Shown here: positions 34,699 to 43,631 of the stretch, piece by piece | Numbering within the stretch: position 1 is the stretch's first letter | Layout: each line of letters opens with the position of its first letter | Notes under the pieces: model-generated | Databases searched by the model: none | The model's input: only the letters and a program-made list of their open reading frames with translations | Told to the model about the DNA's origin: nothing | Made by a program: the position numbers and the translations under genes | DNA from: a candidate division WOR-3 bacterium | GTDB lineage: Bacteria; SDB-A | DNA length: 58,839 nucleotides | Reading direction: 5' to 3' | Assembly (NCBI GenBank): GCA_016934535.1 | Contig: JAFGSQ010000015.1 | Span: 1-58,839 of the forward strand

Positions 34699-37563
34699 GT
34701 GAGAAAGTATTCGGACTCTGTTTTTCTTCTTTTTATGTCCACTGTTGCGTTTTTCCTGTCATCATGCGGACCCGGACGACTGGATCCCGAACAGGAACTT
34801 CTTCGCCTCGAGAGCGAAAAAAAACAGCTCGAACTTCTTCAGGAAGAATACATGGACGCCACGGCTCTTTATCTTGAGAACCTGCTTTCTTTTTACCCGA
34901 ACAATCCCTTCGGAGCAGATGCCGCCCTGAGGCTTTCCGAAATTTACAGAATAAAATCCAAGAGTGAATACGAGCGAAGGATTGATGAGTGGATGACAGG
35001 CGGATTTTCCGGACTGGAACCATTCCCTGAGTACGGACGCGCCAAAAATATGTACATGCAGGTTATAACTAAATATGAAGGCATAGACACTGTATCGGCC
35101 ATTGAAGCGTATTACGCTCTCGCTTCGATACTTGAAGAAGAGGGCAGTGTTGATTCGGCAAGTATAATGTACAGGAAGCTCGTGGAAAGGTATCCCGGAA
35201 GCGCGAGGGCACCCGCAGCGTGTTTCCGGCTCGGTCTCTATTATTTCAATTTCAGGCACGAAGGGCTCGGAAAAGTGGATCTCGCCATAGATTATTTCGA
35301 CAAAGTCCTCGAATATCCTGACGATCCCAATTACGACAAAGCTGTTTATATGATTGGATGGCTCAACAGGGTTGCCGGACCCGATTCTATCCCCGCTTCA
35401 ATAACCCATTTCCTTTTCCTCCTCGAGATGTCGGCCGAGGAGGGAAGAACGGAACTTGCCGACGAAGCAGTCATGTATCTTGGCTTCGATTTTTCCGAGC
35501 TTCCAAACGGCACTATGAGGCTCCGCAGGGTGCTGACCGTTCTTTCGGAGATGCCAAAAGGCGACGAGATCGTCCTCAAACTCGCCGAGACTTTCAAAGA
35601 AAAGGTGGATTACCAAAAGGCAATTGAAGCGTACAATACTTACCTCGACATGTATCCGAAAAGTCCTGGTGCACCTTTTGTCCTGCGTGATCTGGCATCG
35701 CTTTACGCCGAAGTCGGAGACATGACTCTGGCCGACGCGACAATGGACAGGCTGGTCGAAGATTACGGAAAAGACTGGCAGGTCACTCTTGACAGCACCG
35801 GCGACACCGCGAGAGTGTCTTCCACCGACTCACTCATACGTGAAGCGATGCTTTACACAGCCGGAATACATCACAGAAAAGCCATTCAGGAGGGCACGTA
35901 TGAAGAGTGGTCCACGGCGGCTGAAAGATACGGAAATTTTATAGACCAGTATCCGGATGATCCTGAAGTTTACGGACTTAGATTCGCCCTCGCGGAAGCT
36001 TATTACGAAATGGGAAAATATATTGACGCCGCGAACAATTACACTCGTGTGGCTTTCGACGGGACATACGACACTTTGACCTTGCCGGCCGCCTACGAAG
36101 CGGTGACGTCCTTCAATCAATGGTATTCGCAGGACAGCTCTTCGGACGAGAGACAGGACAGTATGCTCGTCGCGGCTCAAAGGTACATGGGCGTGTGGGA
36201 CGAAAGACCCGGCACTGATATTTCAGATCCTGTCAACATTTCGATGTCAATGGGTAAAATGCTTTACGAGGCCGAAAGATACGAAGAAGCAAAGAACTGG
36301 TACATGAAAGTCATCGATGATTTTCCTTCTTCGGAAGCTTCCGCCTCGGCGTCGGCGATGATCGCCCAGAGCTACTACAATCTTGGAGACCTGTCTTCTT
36401 CTGAAAGCTGGTTCCTCAGAGCCGCCTCACAGTCAAGCGACACGACTTTGTCGAGGCAGGCTGCCCTGATAGCCTTTCAGTCAGCTTCGAATCTTACTGA
36501 GACGGACACTATGAAAGCCGCAACTTTCCTCGAAGTCCACGGCAAGTATTCAGACCGCGAAGAAGGGAAAAAAGCGCTTTTCAACGCCGGAGTCATTTTT
36601 TTCAACGCCGGTTACGAGACCAGAGCCGTTGAAGTTTTCAGATCTTACATTCGGAATTATGACTACCAGGAAGACAGCCTCCTTTATTCGGCGTACATGA
36701 ATCTGGCCAACATCGCCATTTCAAAGGCCGAAAGAGCTGACAGCGCGGGTCTTCAAAGCGGAAACCTCTGGAATGAGGCGGCGAGCGCCCTCGAATCATT
36801 CACCGCGAGATACCCTTCCTCCCAGGGAACCAAAGACGCCGTGTATTGGACTGGCAAATCGTTTTTCGGGGCGAGGAACTTCCAGGGGGCAGAGAATTCG
36901 TTCATGAGAGTTGCCAATGGTACGTCTTTTTCCGAAGAACTCCATTACCAATCTCTTCACAGGCAGGCTTTATCACTGGACAGTCTAGGTTTGAATTCAG
37001 ACGCTGACAATGTCAGAAGAAGGATATTGATGGATTATTTCGAAGGAGGCAGAGCCGCCGGTGTGTCGCCTTCAGAAATTGAAATGGACATGATAGATGT
37101 CGTAGAAATAGATTTTGAGACAATCAAGGGAACTGAACTTTACTGGCCGATTGACAATTCATATCCCCCATACGACGCCGACATGAAGGCTATCGCGGAG
37201 AATCTGACGAGAATAGCCGGCCTCAGAGCAGGGCTTTCGACAATAGCGGCTTTGTTCCTTCTCGGCCAGTGCAATGAAGATTACGCGAGAGCTTTCAGGG
37301 AAGCAGAGTATGACCCTTCGTGGACGGAAGATGAACAAATATATTTTCAGGAACAGCTGGAACAGCAAGCGCTTCCTTATGAAGATGCCGCGGTCCAATT
37401 CTATCTTGCGTCGATGCAGACTGCGGAAAGCAACGGGCTCACTGACAACAGATGGTACCGGGACGCTCAAGAGGCTGTGGAAAATCTTAAAAAATTCAGA
37501 CCGGATTTGTTCCCTGATGAACAAAACTATGATAGCATCGAAGAAGAAACAACTTCGCCTTAG
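34699..37563 (+). CDS. Large TPR lipoprotein
   Basis: A 954-aa protein starting with GTG 34699. The lipobox ends at Cys23 (LSSC). The rest is made of many TPR/tol-pal-type repeats such as AIEAYYALASILEEEGSVDSASIMYRKLVERYPGSARAPAACFRLGLYYF, with recurring YPGS and YPDDP turns (about fifteen repeats by eye). It resembles YbgF/BamD-style and GltE-like TPR lipoproteins. Anchored in the inner or outer membrane, it may bridge the motor to the barrel protein. Confidence 0.85.
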   Translation: MRKYSDSVFLLFMSTVAFFLSSCGPGRLDPEQELLRLESEKKQLELLQEEYMDATALYLENLLSFYPNNPFGADAALRLSEIYRIKSKSEYERRIDEWMTGGFSGLEPFPEYGRAKNMYMQVITKYEGIDTVSAIEAYYALASILEEEGSVDSASIMYRKLVERYPGSARAPAACFRLGLYYFNFRHEGLGKVDLAIDYFDKVLEYPDDPNYDKAVYMIGWLNRVAGPDSIPASITHFLFLLEMSAEEGRTELADEAVMYLGFDFSELPNGTMRLRRVLTVLSEMPKGDEIVLKLAETFKEKVDYQKAIEAYNTYLDMYPKSPGAPFVLRDLASLYAEVGDMTLADATMDRLVEDYGKDWQVTLDSTGDTARVSSTDSLIREAMLYTAGIHHRKAIQEGTYEEWSTAAERYGNFIDQYPDDPEVYGLRFALAEAYYEMGKYIDAANNYTRVAFDGTYDTLTLPAAYEAVTSFNQWYSQDSSSDERQDSMLVAAQRYMGVWDERPGTDISDPVNISMSMGKMLYEAERYEEAKNWYMKVIDDFPSSEASASASAMIAQSYYNLGDLSSSESWFLRAASQSSDTTLSRQAALIAFQSASNLTETDTMKAATFLEVHGKYSDREEGKKALFNAGVIFFNAGYETRAVEVFRSYIRNYDYQEDSLLYSAYMNLANIAISKAERADSAGLQSGNLWNEAASALESFTARYPSSQGTKDAVYWTGKSFFGARNFQGAENSFMRVANGTSFSEELHYQSLHRQALSLDSLGLNSDADNVRRRILMDYFEGGRAAGVSPSEIEMDMIDVVEIDFETIKGTELYWPIDNSYPPYDADMKAIAENLTRIAGLRAGLSTIAALFLLGQCNEDYARAFREAEYDPSWTEDEQIYFQEQLEQQALPYEDAAVQFYLASMQTAESNGLTDNRWYRDAQEAVENLKKFRPDLFPDEQNYDSIEEETTSP

Positions 37564-37599
37564 TTATTCAGCCGGCGAAGAGTTTTCGACAGGCGGAAT

Positions 37600-38016
37600 G
37601 TGATGAAAAAAATAATATTTATTTTATTAATGCTCGCCGGAGCCCTCTGCTTTTCGCAGGAGATACCGAGCAGCATCCTTGAGATCGAAGAAATCGAGAT
37701 AAGGGGGACGGCAAGAGAACCTCTGGTCATAAACATCGCGGCAACGGCTAAAATTGATTTCTCGAATTTCATAATTTCGCAGAGTTTTTCGCGCGAGATC
37801 CTGAATCAGGTTTTCCAGGCGAGATCCGAACTCGGAATGATAGGCCGAAGACAGATAACGAGGCCTTATTCCAGGACTTTTCTTTTTTTGGGCGGAGCAG
37901 GAACAGCTGCCGGAGTCTATCTATTGTCGAGGGGTGAAAAATCCAGCGCTTATTTTCTGGCAGCGGGCGGAACATTTCTTCTCACATCCGGAATTTTTTA
38001 TCTGTCTGGCAAGTAA
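37600..38016 (+). CDS. Small exported membrane protein of unknown function
   Basis: A 138-aa protein with a signal peptide (KKIIFILLMLAGALCFSQ), a short beta-like segment (IEEIEIRGTAREPLVINIAA) and two C-terminal hydrophobic segments (FLFLGGAGTAAGVYLL and AYFLAAGGTFLLTSGIFYL). The motif before the membrane part recalls the IEEIEIRG stretch of envelope TonB/OmpA-like partners, but I cannot name it. It lies between the TPR lipoprotein and the TolQ-like gene, so a structural role in the complex is likely. Confidence 0.65.
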   Translation: MMKKIIFILLMLAGALCFSQEIPSSILEIEEIEIRGTAREPLVINIAATAKIDFSNFIISQSFSREILNQVFQARSELGMIGRRQITRPYSRTFLFLGGAGTAAGVYLLSRGEKSSAYFLAAGGTFLLTSGIFYLSGK

Positions 38017-38040
38017 TAATATTAAAGGAGGTTGATTCTA

Positions 38041-38661
38041 ATGGCTTTCATCCAGTTTTACAAGAATGGCGGATGGGCTATGCACTTTATCGCTCTTGTA
38101 GCTTTGGTATCACTCGGTTTGATAATCGAAAGGCTTGTTTTCCTGATGAGATCAGGCATAAATGCCGATAATTTCCTGCGCATAGTCACTAAAAAACTCA
38201 GAGACGGTGATTACAATGGGGCGATAAGGCACTGCGACGGAACCGGAAAACCTCTTTCAAAAATTATCGGTGCCGGCCTGAGAAACTACAAAGGCGACGT
38301 GAGGGAGATGCAGAACGCCGTTGATGAAGTTGGTCTCGCTGAAATCCCGAGATTGAACAAGCGCCTGAATTATCTTCCGGTTCTCGCTCAGGTTGCAACG
38401 CTTCTGGGACTTCTGGGAACCATAGCTGGTCTGTTGAAATCTTTCGGCGCTCTTTTGACGGCGAGTGCTTCAACCAGAACTTTAGAGCTTATTCAGGGCA
38501 TATCGGTTGCTCTCAATACAACCTTTTTCGGTTTGCTGGTCGCCATACCCGTTATGCTCTTGCATTCTTTTCTGCAATCCAGGGCAGACGGCATAGTTGA
38601 CGACATTGACGAATACTCGGTCAGGATTATGAATATGCTTCAGGACATAAAGAAGGATTGA
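38041..38661 (+). CDS. MotA/TolQ/ExbB proton channel family protein
   Basis: A 206-aa inner-membrane protein with three membrane segments (~12-32, ~112-135, ~155-175) and the family motif ISVALNTTFFGLLVAIPVMLLHSF. Stator-type subunit that uses the proton gradient together with ExbD/TolR partners. ATG 38041 is chosen over TTG 38032, because the AAAGGAGG site ends at 38031, which leaves 9 nt to the ATG and none to the TTG. Followed by two ExbD-like genes. Confidence 0.93.
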   Translation: MAFIQFYKNGGWAMHFIALVALVSLGLIIERLVFLMRSGINADNFLRIVTKKLRDGDYNGAIRHCDGTGKPLSKIIGAGLRNYKGDVREMQNAVDEVGLAEIPRLNKRLNYLPVLAQVATLLGLLGTIAGLLKSFGALLTASASTRTLELIQGISVALNTTFFGLLVAIPVMLLHSFLQSRADGIVDDIDEYSVRIMNMLQDIKKD

Positions 38662-38664
38662 CGG

Positions 38665-39342
38665 ATGTCTTACGCCGTATCCAAGGCCGGCCGGAAATAC
38701 AGACATCAGGAGGGGGTCAATGTCACTACGGTGCTCAATCTTTTTATGATACTGATTCCGGCGCTTTTGACGAGTTTTCAAATAGTTCAGACTTCCATCA
38801 TGAATCTGGAACTAGCCGGACTCGGAGCCGTCGAAGGAGAAAGCTATTTGCCTCCTCCCACATATTTCATGACGACTATTCTCGCGAGAACTAAAGACGG
38901 CAGGATAGTTTGTGAATTGTCCAGATACAGATACGTCGGTGGAGAATCCATAGCCGTTGACACTTTGATCGAAAAAACGCGGTTTTTTGAAGGTTGGGAT
39001 CAGGCTGACACTTTTATTGGGCAAAAACTCGACTCGCTTTTTATAGAGGCTAAAAAGGAAGTTACGGTTTTTCTGGACTCGACTCCGGAAGTACTTCTTG
39101 CCCCTAACTGGAGAGAGATAAAAACCGTTCTCAGGGAAAATCCTCAAGAAGGCGCGGTTATAGACAGCGTTGTCAGCAGACTAAACCTTTTCATACTTAT
39201 CTCGGTAGACAGCATAGGAGATGCCGTCAGCGGGGAAAGAGTAAATTTGAATGATCTCGTAAACTTCATGAAGATTTCTCAGAAAAACGGTTTTCAAAAC
39301 AATTACCTTCAGCCTCCTCCCTGGTGGCCTTCAGGATCCTGA
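38665..39342 (+). CDS. ExbD/TolR-like protein lacking the conserved membrane Asp
   Basis: A 225-aa protein with one N-terminal membrane helix (residues ~21-42, VNVTTVLNLFMILIPALLTS) and a periplasmic domain. The helix aligns with ExbD/TolR/AglS, but the key Asp is Asn (LNLFMIL; the usual motif is IDxxxxL). The periplasmic part is longer than in ExbD and contains LFIEAKKEVTVFLD and LILISVDS. It starts 3 nt after the TolQ-like stop. It may be a structural partner rather than the proton carrier. Confidence 0.8.
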   Translation: MSYAVSKAGRKYRHQEGVNVTTVLNLFMILIPALLTSFQIVQTSIMNLELAGLGAVEGESYLPPPTYFMTTILARTKDGRIVCELSRYRYVGGESIAVDTLIEKTRFFEGWDQADTFIGQKLDSLFIEAKKEVTVFLDSTPEVLLAPNWREIKTVLRENPQEGAVIDSVVSRLNLFILISVDSIGDAVSGERVNLNDLVNFMKISQKNGFQNNYLQPPPWWPSGS

Positions 39343-39355
39343 AACGGAGAGAACT

Positions 39356-39967
39356 ATGCCAATAGAAACCGACCGGACTTCTGATAAATCGTGGAAATGG
39401 TTTCCCAAACCTCCCACCAAAAGAAAGATGATGTTCAGGAAGTCCATTTCGTCTCTCAAATCATCAAACTCATCCAGGGGACCGGGTTCGGAGAGGCAAA
39501 CTCCAGTCCTTCAACTGACTTCACTCATAGACATGTTCACGATAATTCTAATATTTCTTCTTCTTAATTTTTCGACAGATCCTAATCAGAGCCCTCCTCC
39601 AATGGACGTAAACCTTCCGACCGTCATTTCGGAAGAAGAAATTGAAGAGAAAACTCGTGTGGGTGTAAACGTTGTAACGGCGAACAGTTATTCCATCACG
39701 CTCGATCAGACTTCGATAATCGAATCGGCTGAAAAAATGCCGGCGAAAACAGACACTTTCATAGCTCCGCTTCTCGACAAACTAAGAGAGACTTACGAGA
39801 TCGCTATTCAGACTGCGGAAATAAACCAGATTGACCCTGACTCAGTAAAAGTAATAATCCAGGCCGACAGCCTGGCCAGTTATAATCTGATTACTCAGAT
39901 TGTCAACACCTGCACGATGGCAGGATACAAAAAAGTTTCGGTTATGGTTATAACACCGAAATACTGA
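39356..39967 (+). CDS. ExbD/TolR-like protein
   Basis: A 203-aa protein with a long Lys/Ser-rich cytoplasmic head (~55 residues), a membrane helix LTSLIDMFTIILIFLLLNF with the proton-binding Asp near residue 61, and a periplasmic domain (SVKVIIQADSLASYNLITQIVNTCTMAGYKKVSVMVI) typical of ExbD. ATG 39356 has a GGAGAG site. With the preceding gene it gives a TolQ/ExbD/ExbD arrangement like AglR-AglQ-AglS of Myxococcus. Confidence 0.92.
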   Translation: MPIETDRTSDKSWKWFPKPPTKRKMMFRKSISSLKSSNSSRGPGSERQTPVLQLTSLIDMFTIILIFLLLNFSTDPNQSPPPMDVNLPTVISEEEIEEKTRVGVNVVTANSYSITLDQTSIIESAEKMPAKTDTFIAPLLDKLRETYEIAIQTAEINQIDPDSVKVIIQADSLASYNLITQIVNTCTMAGYKKVSVMVITPKY

Positions 39968-39985
39968 CGGTTTAAAGGGGGAAAA

Positions 39986-41836
39986 ATGGAAGAGATCAAA
40001 CTTGCCGTAGTTGTTCAGCAGCAGGGCAAGCGGAGACATTTCGTCGTCGAGAAAGATCTCATCGCCATAGGAAAGAGCGAGGATTGCGAGATTGTGATAC
40101 AGGAGGACGTTCCCGGGATTTCCGACAAACAAGCTCTTTTCTCATACAACGGCGTGAACAATTCATACGAACTGAGGATCAAGCCGGATGTATTCAGAGG
40201 ATGGATAAAAATCGGCGAAGACGAGGTGTCTGTAAAGGACATAGCACTGCGTGCGAAGGTGAGAAAAGAAGGTGATCAGATAATTCTTCCTCTTGATCCC
40301 GCGAGCAGGGGAAGAATTCAGGTTGGCGGAACAGTAATCGGATACGGTTTTCAGTCTTTTGCCAAACCGCAGGAAAGAAAGACCGAGGGAACCGGTTCCG
40401 CAATTTTAACGGGGTGGGTTGAAATTATTCAGGGTGGCAGGTTGAAAAAGTACCTCGTCAAGAATAACCAGGTTTTTCTTGCGGGCAACACGCCCCGTTC
40501 AGCTGTCCGCGAACCTTCCATAGAAAAAGAACTCAAGCTGTTCTGTTCTTCTGACAAGCGTTACGTTTTGACCCTTGTCCCCGGTTTCAACGGAGTCATT
40601 AACAAGGATGGAGAAAGAATCAGAATTGACGAAGAGTATTTTGTTTCAAACAATATTCTGGAAAAGAAATTCGAACTCGGACCGGGAGACAGAGCCGACC
40701 TCAAATACCTGAACAGCTTCATAGTCAGGCTCGGAGTCAGGGAAGAAGCCGTTCCCAGGGAAGCGGTCAAGTCTCCTCTAAAACCTCCCGAACCGGAAGT
40801 AAAACCCCAGCCAATAGAAAAAGAACGGGGAAAACCGAAATGGGAGAGATTTAACAACAGGCCTCACGACAGGCTCACCATAGGAGAGCACACCAAGGAC
40901 AGAAAGCAATTCGCAATATTCGATTTTACGACCGTGGTTTTCTGGGTCTTCTGGATAATATACTCTTTCACCGTAAGAGTTGAAGCGCTCAATATTAACA
41001 TTGCCACCGCAGAAGAAACATTGAAAAGACTCGAAGAGAGCGATCTTCTCGACGTTTCTATGAGCGAAGACATAGAAAGCCTCAGGCGCGGAACCCTTGG
41101 AATGACTACGACCGGAGAGGGCACTGGAGAAGGAACATCCTCGGGTTCGGGTTCAGGATCCGGAAGCGGAGCGGGATCCGGAAGCGGGGCGGGAGGAGGC
41201 ATCGGCCAGGGCGGGCAGACATCGAGAGTGGCCAGGGGACTGAGAGTTCTCGGCGTCGGATCGGGTCCGATGACCGGACCGATGGGACTCGGCGGCGGAG
41301 ATGCGAGCATTCAGGATCTGTTGGCCGGAGGTGCTTCGTTGTCAGGCGTCTCCGGAGGAGCGGCTTCTGCGGCGGGGGGAGCAGGAGGACTCGGAGGAGG
41401 GGTCACCGGGACAGTTGGAGTCACAGGAGGCACGGAGATATCAACGGGCACTGCGACTGGAGGCGATCTTCAGCATCAGAGAACAGCGGGAGTCAGGGGA
41501 GGGACAATTGCCGACCTGACTGGTTCGGCGGCCACCTCGGGCGCGCGAGACGCCGCGGACGTTCGAAGAGCAATAGTCAGGTACCAGGGAAGGCTCAAAT
41601 ACTTTTACGAGAAGGAACTGGAAGTCAATCCTTCGCTTCAAGGAAAGATCGTCGTCAGAATAACGATTTCGGAAGAAGGCTTCGTGTCGAACGCATCGCT
41701 TGTCAGCAGCACTCTGGGTTTGCCCTCCTTGGAACAGCAGATATTGTCGGCGATAAGCGGATGGTCTTTCGGTCCGATAGATCCGGGAGGCGGATCATTC
41801 ACCTTCACTGTTCCTTTTAATTTTTACAGCCAGTGA
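39986..41836 (+). CDS. FHA-like protein with membrane helix, Gly-rich linker and TonB/AgmX-type C-terminal domain
   Basis: A 616-aa protein. Residues 1-250 hold two FHA-like beta modules (LIAIGKSEDCEIVIQ; QVFLAGNTPRSAV), then a Pro/Lys-rich linker, a membrane helix at ~313-330, a coiled segment, a Gly/Ser-rich stretch at ~375-520 and a C-terminal domain at ~522-616 (VRRAIVRYQGRLKYFYEKEL... GKIVVRITISEEG) of the AgmX/GltJ/TonB kind. The FHA-like part would be cytoplasmic and the TonB-like tail periplasmic. Last core gene of the motor operon. Confidence 0.85.
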   Translation: MEEIKLAVVVQQQGKRRHFVVEKDLIAIGKSEDCEIVIQEDVPGISDKQALFSYNGVNNSYELRIKPDVFRGWIKIGEDEVSVKDIALRAKVRKEGDQIILPLDPASRGRIQVGGTVIGYGFQSFAKPQERKTEGTGSAILTGWVEIIQGGRLKKYLVKNNQVFLAGNTPRSAVREPSIEKELKLFCSSDKRYVLTLVPGFNGVINKDGERIRIDEEYFVSNNILEKKFELGPGDRADLKYLNSFIVRLGVREEAVPREAVKSPLKPPEPEVKPQPIEKERGKPKWERFNNRPHDRLTIGEHTKDRKQFAIFDFTTVVFWVFWIIYSFTVRVEALNINIATAEETLKRLEESDLLDVSMSEDIESLRRGTLGMTTTGEGTGEGTSSGSGSGSGSGAGSGSGAGGGIGQGGQTSRVARGLRVLGVGSGPMTGPMGLGGGDASIQDLLAGGASLSGVSGGAASAAGGAGGLGGGVTGTVGVTGGTEISTGTATGGDLQHQRTAGVRGGTIADLTGSAATSGARDAADVRRAIVRYQGRLKYFYEKELEVNPSLQGKIVVRITISEEGFVSNASLVSSTLGLPSLEQQILSAISGWSFGPIDPGGGSFTFTVPFNFYSQ

Positions 41837-42828
41837 AATCACTGACAATTATACTTTTTTCGGCGATTCTTGTTTTCTTTTCTGTAAAACAGTCGCTGTG
41901 CGCCGTTTTTGTACTCGTCGAACAGGAAGAGCTGGCGATGGAACAAGTGCAGAAATTCATTGATTCTGTTGCCGATCTCGGCGTAGACGGAATAGTCGTG
42001 GATGTTTACAAAGACGGCCGGACTTTGTTCCCTTCCGAATATTTTGAGTTTACGTACACGTACGACGTACTCGATGAGATCATTTACTGCGCCAAAATGA
42101 AAAATCTTCTTGTTTTTTTCAATCTAGATATTTTCAGGATTTGGACTCAATCGCTTTCGCCTTCCGTCCTTTCTCACATCTTTCACAGGCACAAGGATTG
42201 GCTTTTAGCCGACGAAACAGGCAGAAGCATGAGTTCGTATTCTCTCGAAGACCTGAGAGAAAGATTCGGCGTCGAAGGCTATTACGTTTCCCCTTCAAAC
42301 AGGGAGTACGGGTTTCTGATCTATGGACTGATTCAGGAGCTGTCTGAAAAATACTTCTATTCCGGAATTGTTTTATCAGGTGTATCGGTCCCCGGTTCCA
42401 GGTGGTCGTACGATGTTTATACATTAACTGAATTCATGAGAACTAATTATGCAGATCCCAGAGAAGAAGGGCTGTCTGGACTACTCGAGGAAGAATGGAA
42501 CTGCTTCAACGACGGAGCCTCAGAAAATTTCCTGAAAAGGCTTTTGGCTACAGCCGATTTGAAGGGATATGTCGCTTTGAGACTGGAAAAGGGTTTTATG
42601 CCCGCATCACTGATTCAGTCGGATCTCGCGGATATTCTGGTAGCGGATTCAAATTGGGTAACCGCGAAAAATTTTCCGCCTAAAACTCTTTCCGACATGA
42701 TAAAAGAGAGAGGATCTTCTGAATTCATTGTTCTGGACAACGCCAGAGACATTCTGAGAATAATCGGCTACAAGGAAATGATACGAATCGCAATGGATCA
42801 GATCAGGGAAGAGGAGGCCAGAAAATGA
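41833..42828 (+). CDS. Exported glycoside hydrolase-like TIM-barrel protein (GHL10 type)
   Basis: A 331-aa protein with a signal peptide (ILFSAILVFFSVKQSLCA). The start is GTG 41833, overlapping the previous stop by 4 nt. The pattern VADLGVDGIVVDVYKDGRTLFPS, ... VFFNLDIFRIW ... YVSPSNREYGFLIYGLIQEL ... GIVLSGVSVPG matches the family-10-like (DUF187) glycosidases of YngK type. The usual Arg/Asp positions are only partly conserved, so activity is uncertain. Its 3' end overlaps the convergent zinc-ribbon gene. Confidence 0.7.
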   Translation: MKSLTIILFSAILVFFSVKQSLCAVFVLVEQEELAMEQVQKFIDSVADLGVDGIVVDVYKDGRTLFPSEYFEFTYTYDVLDEIIYCAKMKNLLVFFNLDIFRIWTQSLSPSVLSHIFHRHKDWLLADETGRSMSSYSLEDLRERFGVEGYYVSPSNREYGFLIYGLIQELSEKYFYSGIVLSGVSVPGSRWSYDVYTLTEFMRTNYADPREEGLSGLLEEEWNCFNDGASENFLKRLLATADLKGYVALRLEKGFMPASLIQSDLADILVADSNWVTAKNFPPKTLSDMIKERGSSEFIVLDNARDILRIIGYKEMIRIAMDQIREEEARK

Positions 42829-43198
42829 ATCTCGCGCAGTTCTCGCATCTTTCAACAGAAGTGTGATTTTTTACTCTTTGAAAAACTTCGGCCGGTATTC
42901 TGTTTGAACATCCCACGCAGTATCCTTCTCCCCTGTCTTCTCTCACCGGGACAATTGCTCTCGGGATCAGGTCCTGATTGTATTTCTTCATCAGCCGCTG
43001 ATATTCTTTCATAAGAACAGAAGGGAGTTTTTTAAGCAGTTTTTCTTTCGTGTTTTGAAAATTATTGACTGTGCCTTCGTCGAAACTCATCCCGATTTCC
43101 TTCAGTTTTGAGAGATATCTGTCGTTTGAGAGTTCGCTTATGTAAGTCTCCGCGTTGTCTACGGCGAGAAGGATCTCGAGCTGTTCATTCATTGGCAT
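42803..43198 (-). CDS. Short C4-type zinc-ribbon protein
   Basis: A 131-aa protein ending in a zinc ribbon with C-x2-C (YCVGCSNRIP) and C-x2-C (CENCARFIFW), the signature of the COG1579 C4-type zinc-ribbon family. Normal members have a ~170-residue coiled coil in front; here that region is only ~90 residues. ATG 43198 or 43192 may be the start, inside the end of the EIIA-like gene. The 3' end overlaps the GHL10 gene by 26 nt. Function unknown. Confidence 0.75.
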   Translation of the reverse strand: MPMNEQLEILLAVDNAETYISELSNDRYLSKLKEIGMSFDEGTVNNFQNTKEKLLKKLPSVLMKEYQRLMKKYNQDLIPRAIVPVREDRGEGYCVGCSNRIPAEVFQRVKNHTSVERCENCARFIFWPPLP

Positions 43199-43631
43199 TT
43201 TTATACTCCTCGACGAATTCGACGAATTGGGCTGCGGTTTTTATTTTTTTCATTATTTTTTTTGTTTTTACTGTTTTAAAAAATCTAGCGAGTTCGCCGA
43301 CGATGTCGGAATATTTTACATATTTTCCCGAAGAGTGAAGGTAATACTCCTGAGTAGGCAATACGAGAAGGTAAACAAAGTTAACGGGTGAAATTGAATT
43401 TTCCATCTGCCAGGGGAAAGGTATGTCTTTTCCCACGGAAATACCCACCGAGACAATAGGAGAAGAAATGAGATTGATTCTGGCGTGCGGAAAGGCGATG
43501 TTTCCTTCCAAAACGAAAGAGTTCATTTTTTCTCTGTCCAAAAGCGCTTTGAGAATAACGCCGTATGGTTCGGCCTTAACGCCTTTGAGCATTTCCGAAT
43601 ACACGCCTTTAGAATTCGCAGACTTTAGCAA
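43185..43631 (-). CDS. PTS EIIA-like (PtsN/fructose type 2) protein, N-terminus likely frameshifted
   Basis: The in-frame part is 148 aa from TTG 43631. It has the EIIA type-2 active-site stretch LEGNIAFPHARI (phospho-His in PHAR), followed by PIVSVGISVGKDIPF and a C-terminal helix. An N-terminal piece fitting the family (LINENNVFLLKSANSKG) lies partly upstream and has no in-frame ATG (see the next entry). No other PTS genes are present, so it may be a regulatory PtsN-like protein. Confidence 0.75.
   Translation of the reverse strand: MLKSANSKGVYSEMLKGVKAEPYGVILKALLDREKMNSFVLEGNIAFPHARINLISSPIVSVGISVGKDIPFPWQMENSISPVNFVYLLVLPTQEYYLHSSGKYVKYSDIVGELARFFKTVKTKKIMKKIKTAAQFVEFVEEYKNANE

Noticed and set aside
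41110-41500. Gly/Ser-rich DNA repeat as a mobile or repeat element
   Set aside because: It is the in-frame linker of the TonB-like protein, not a DNA repeat array.
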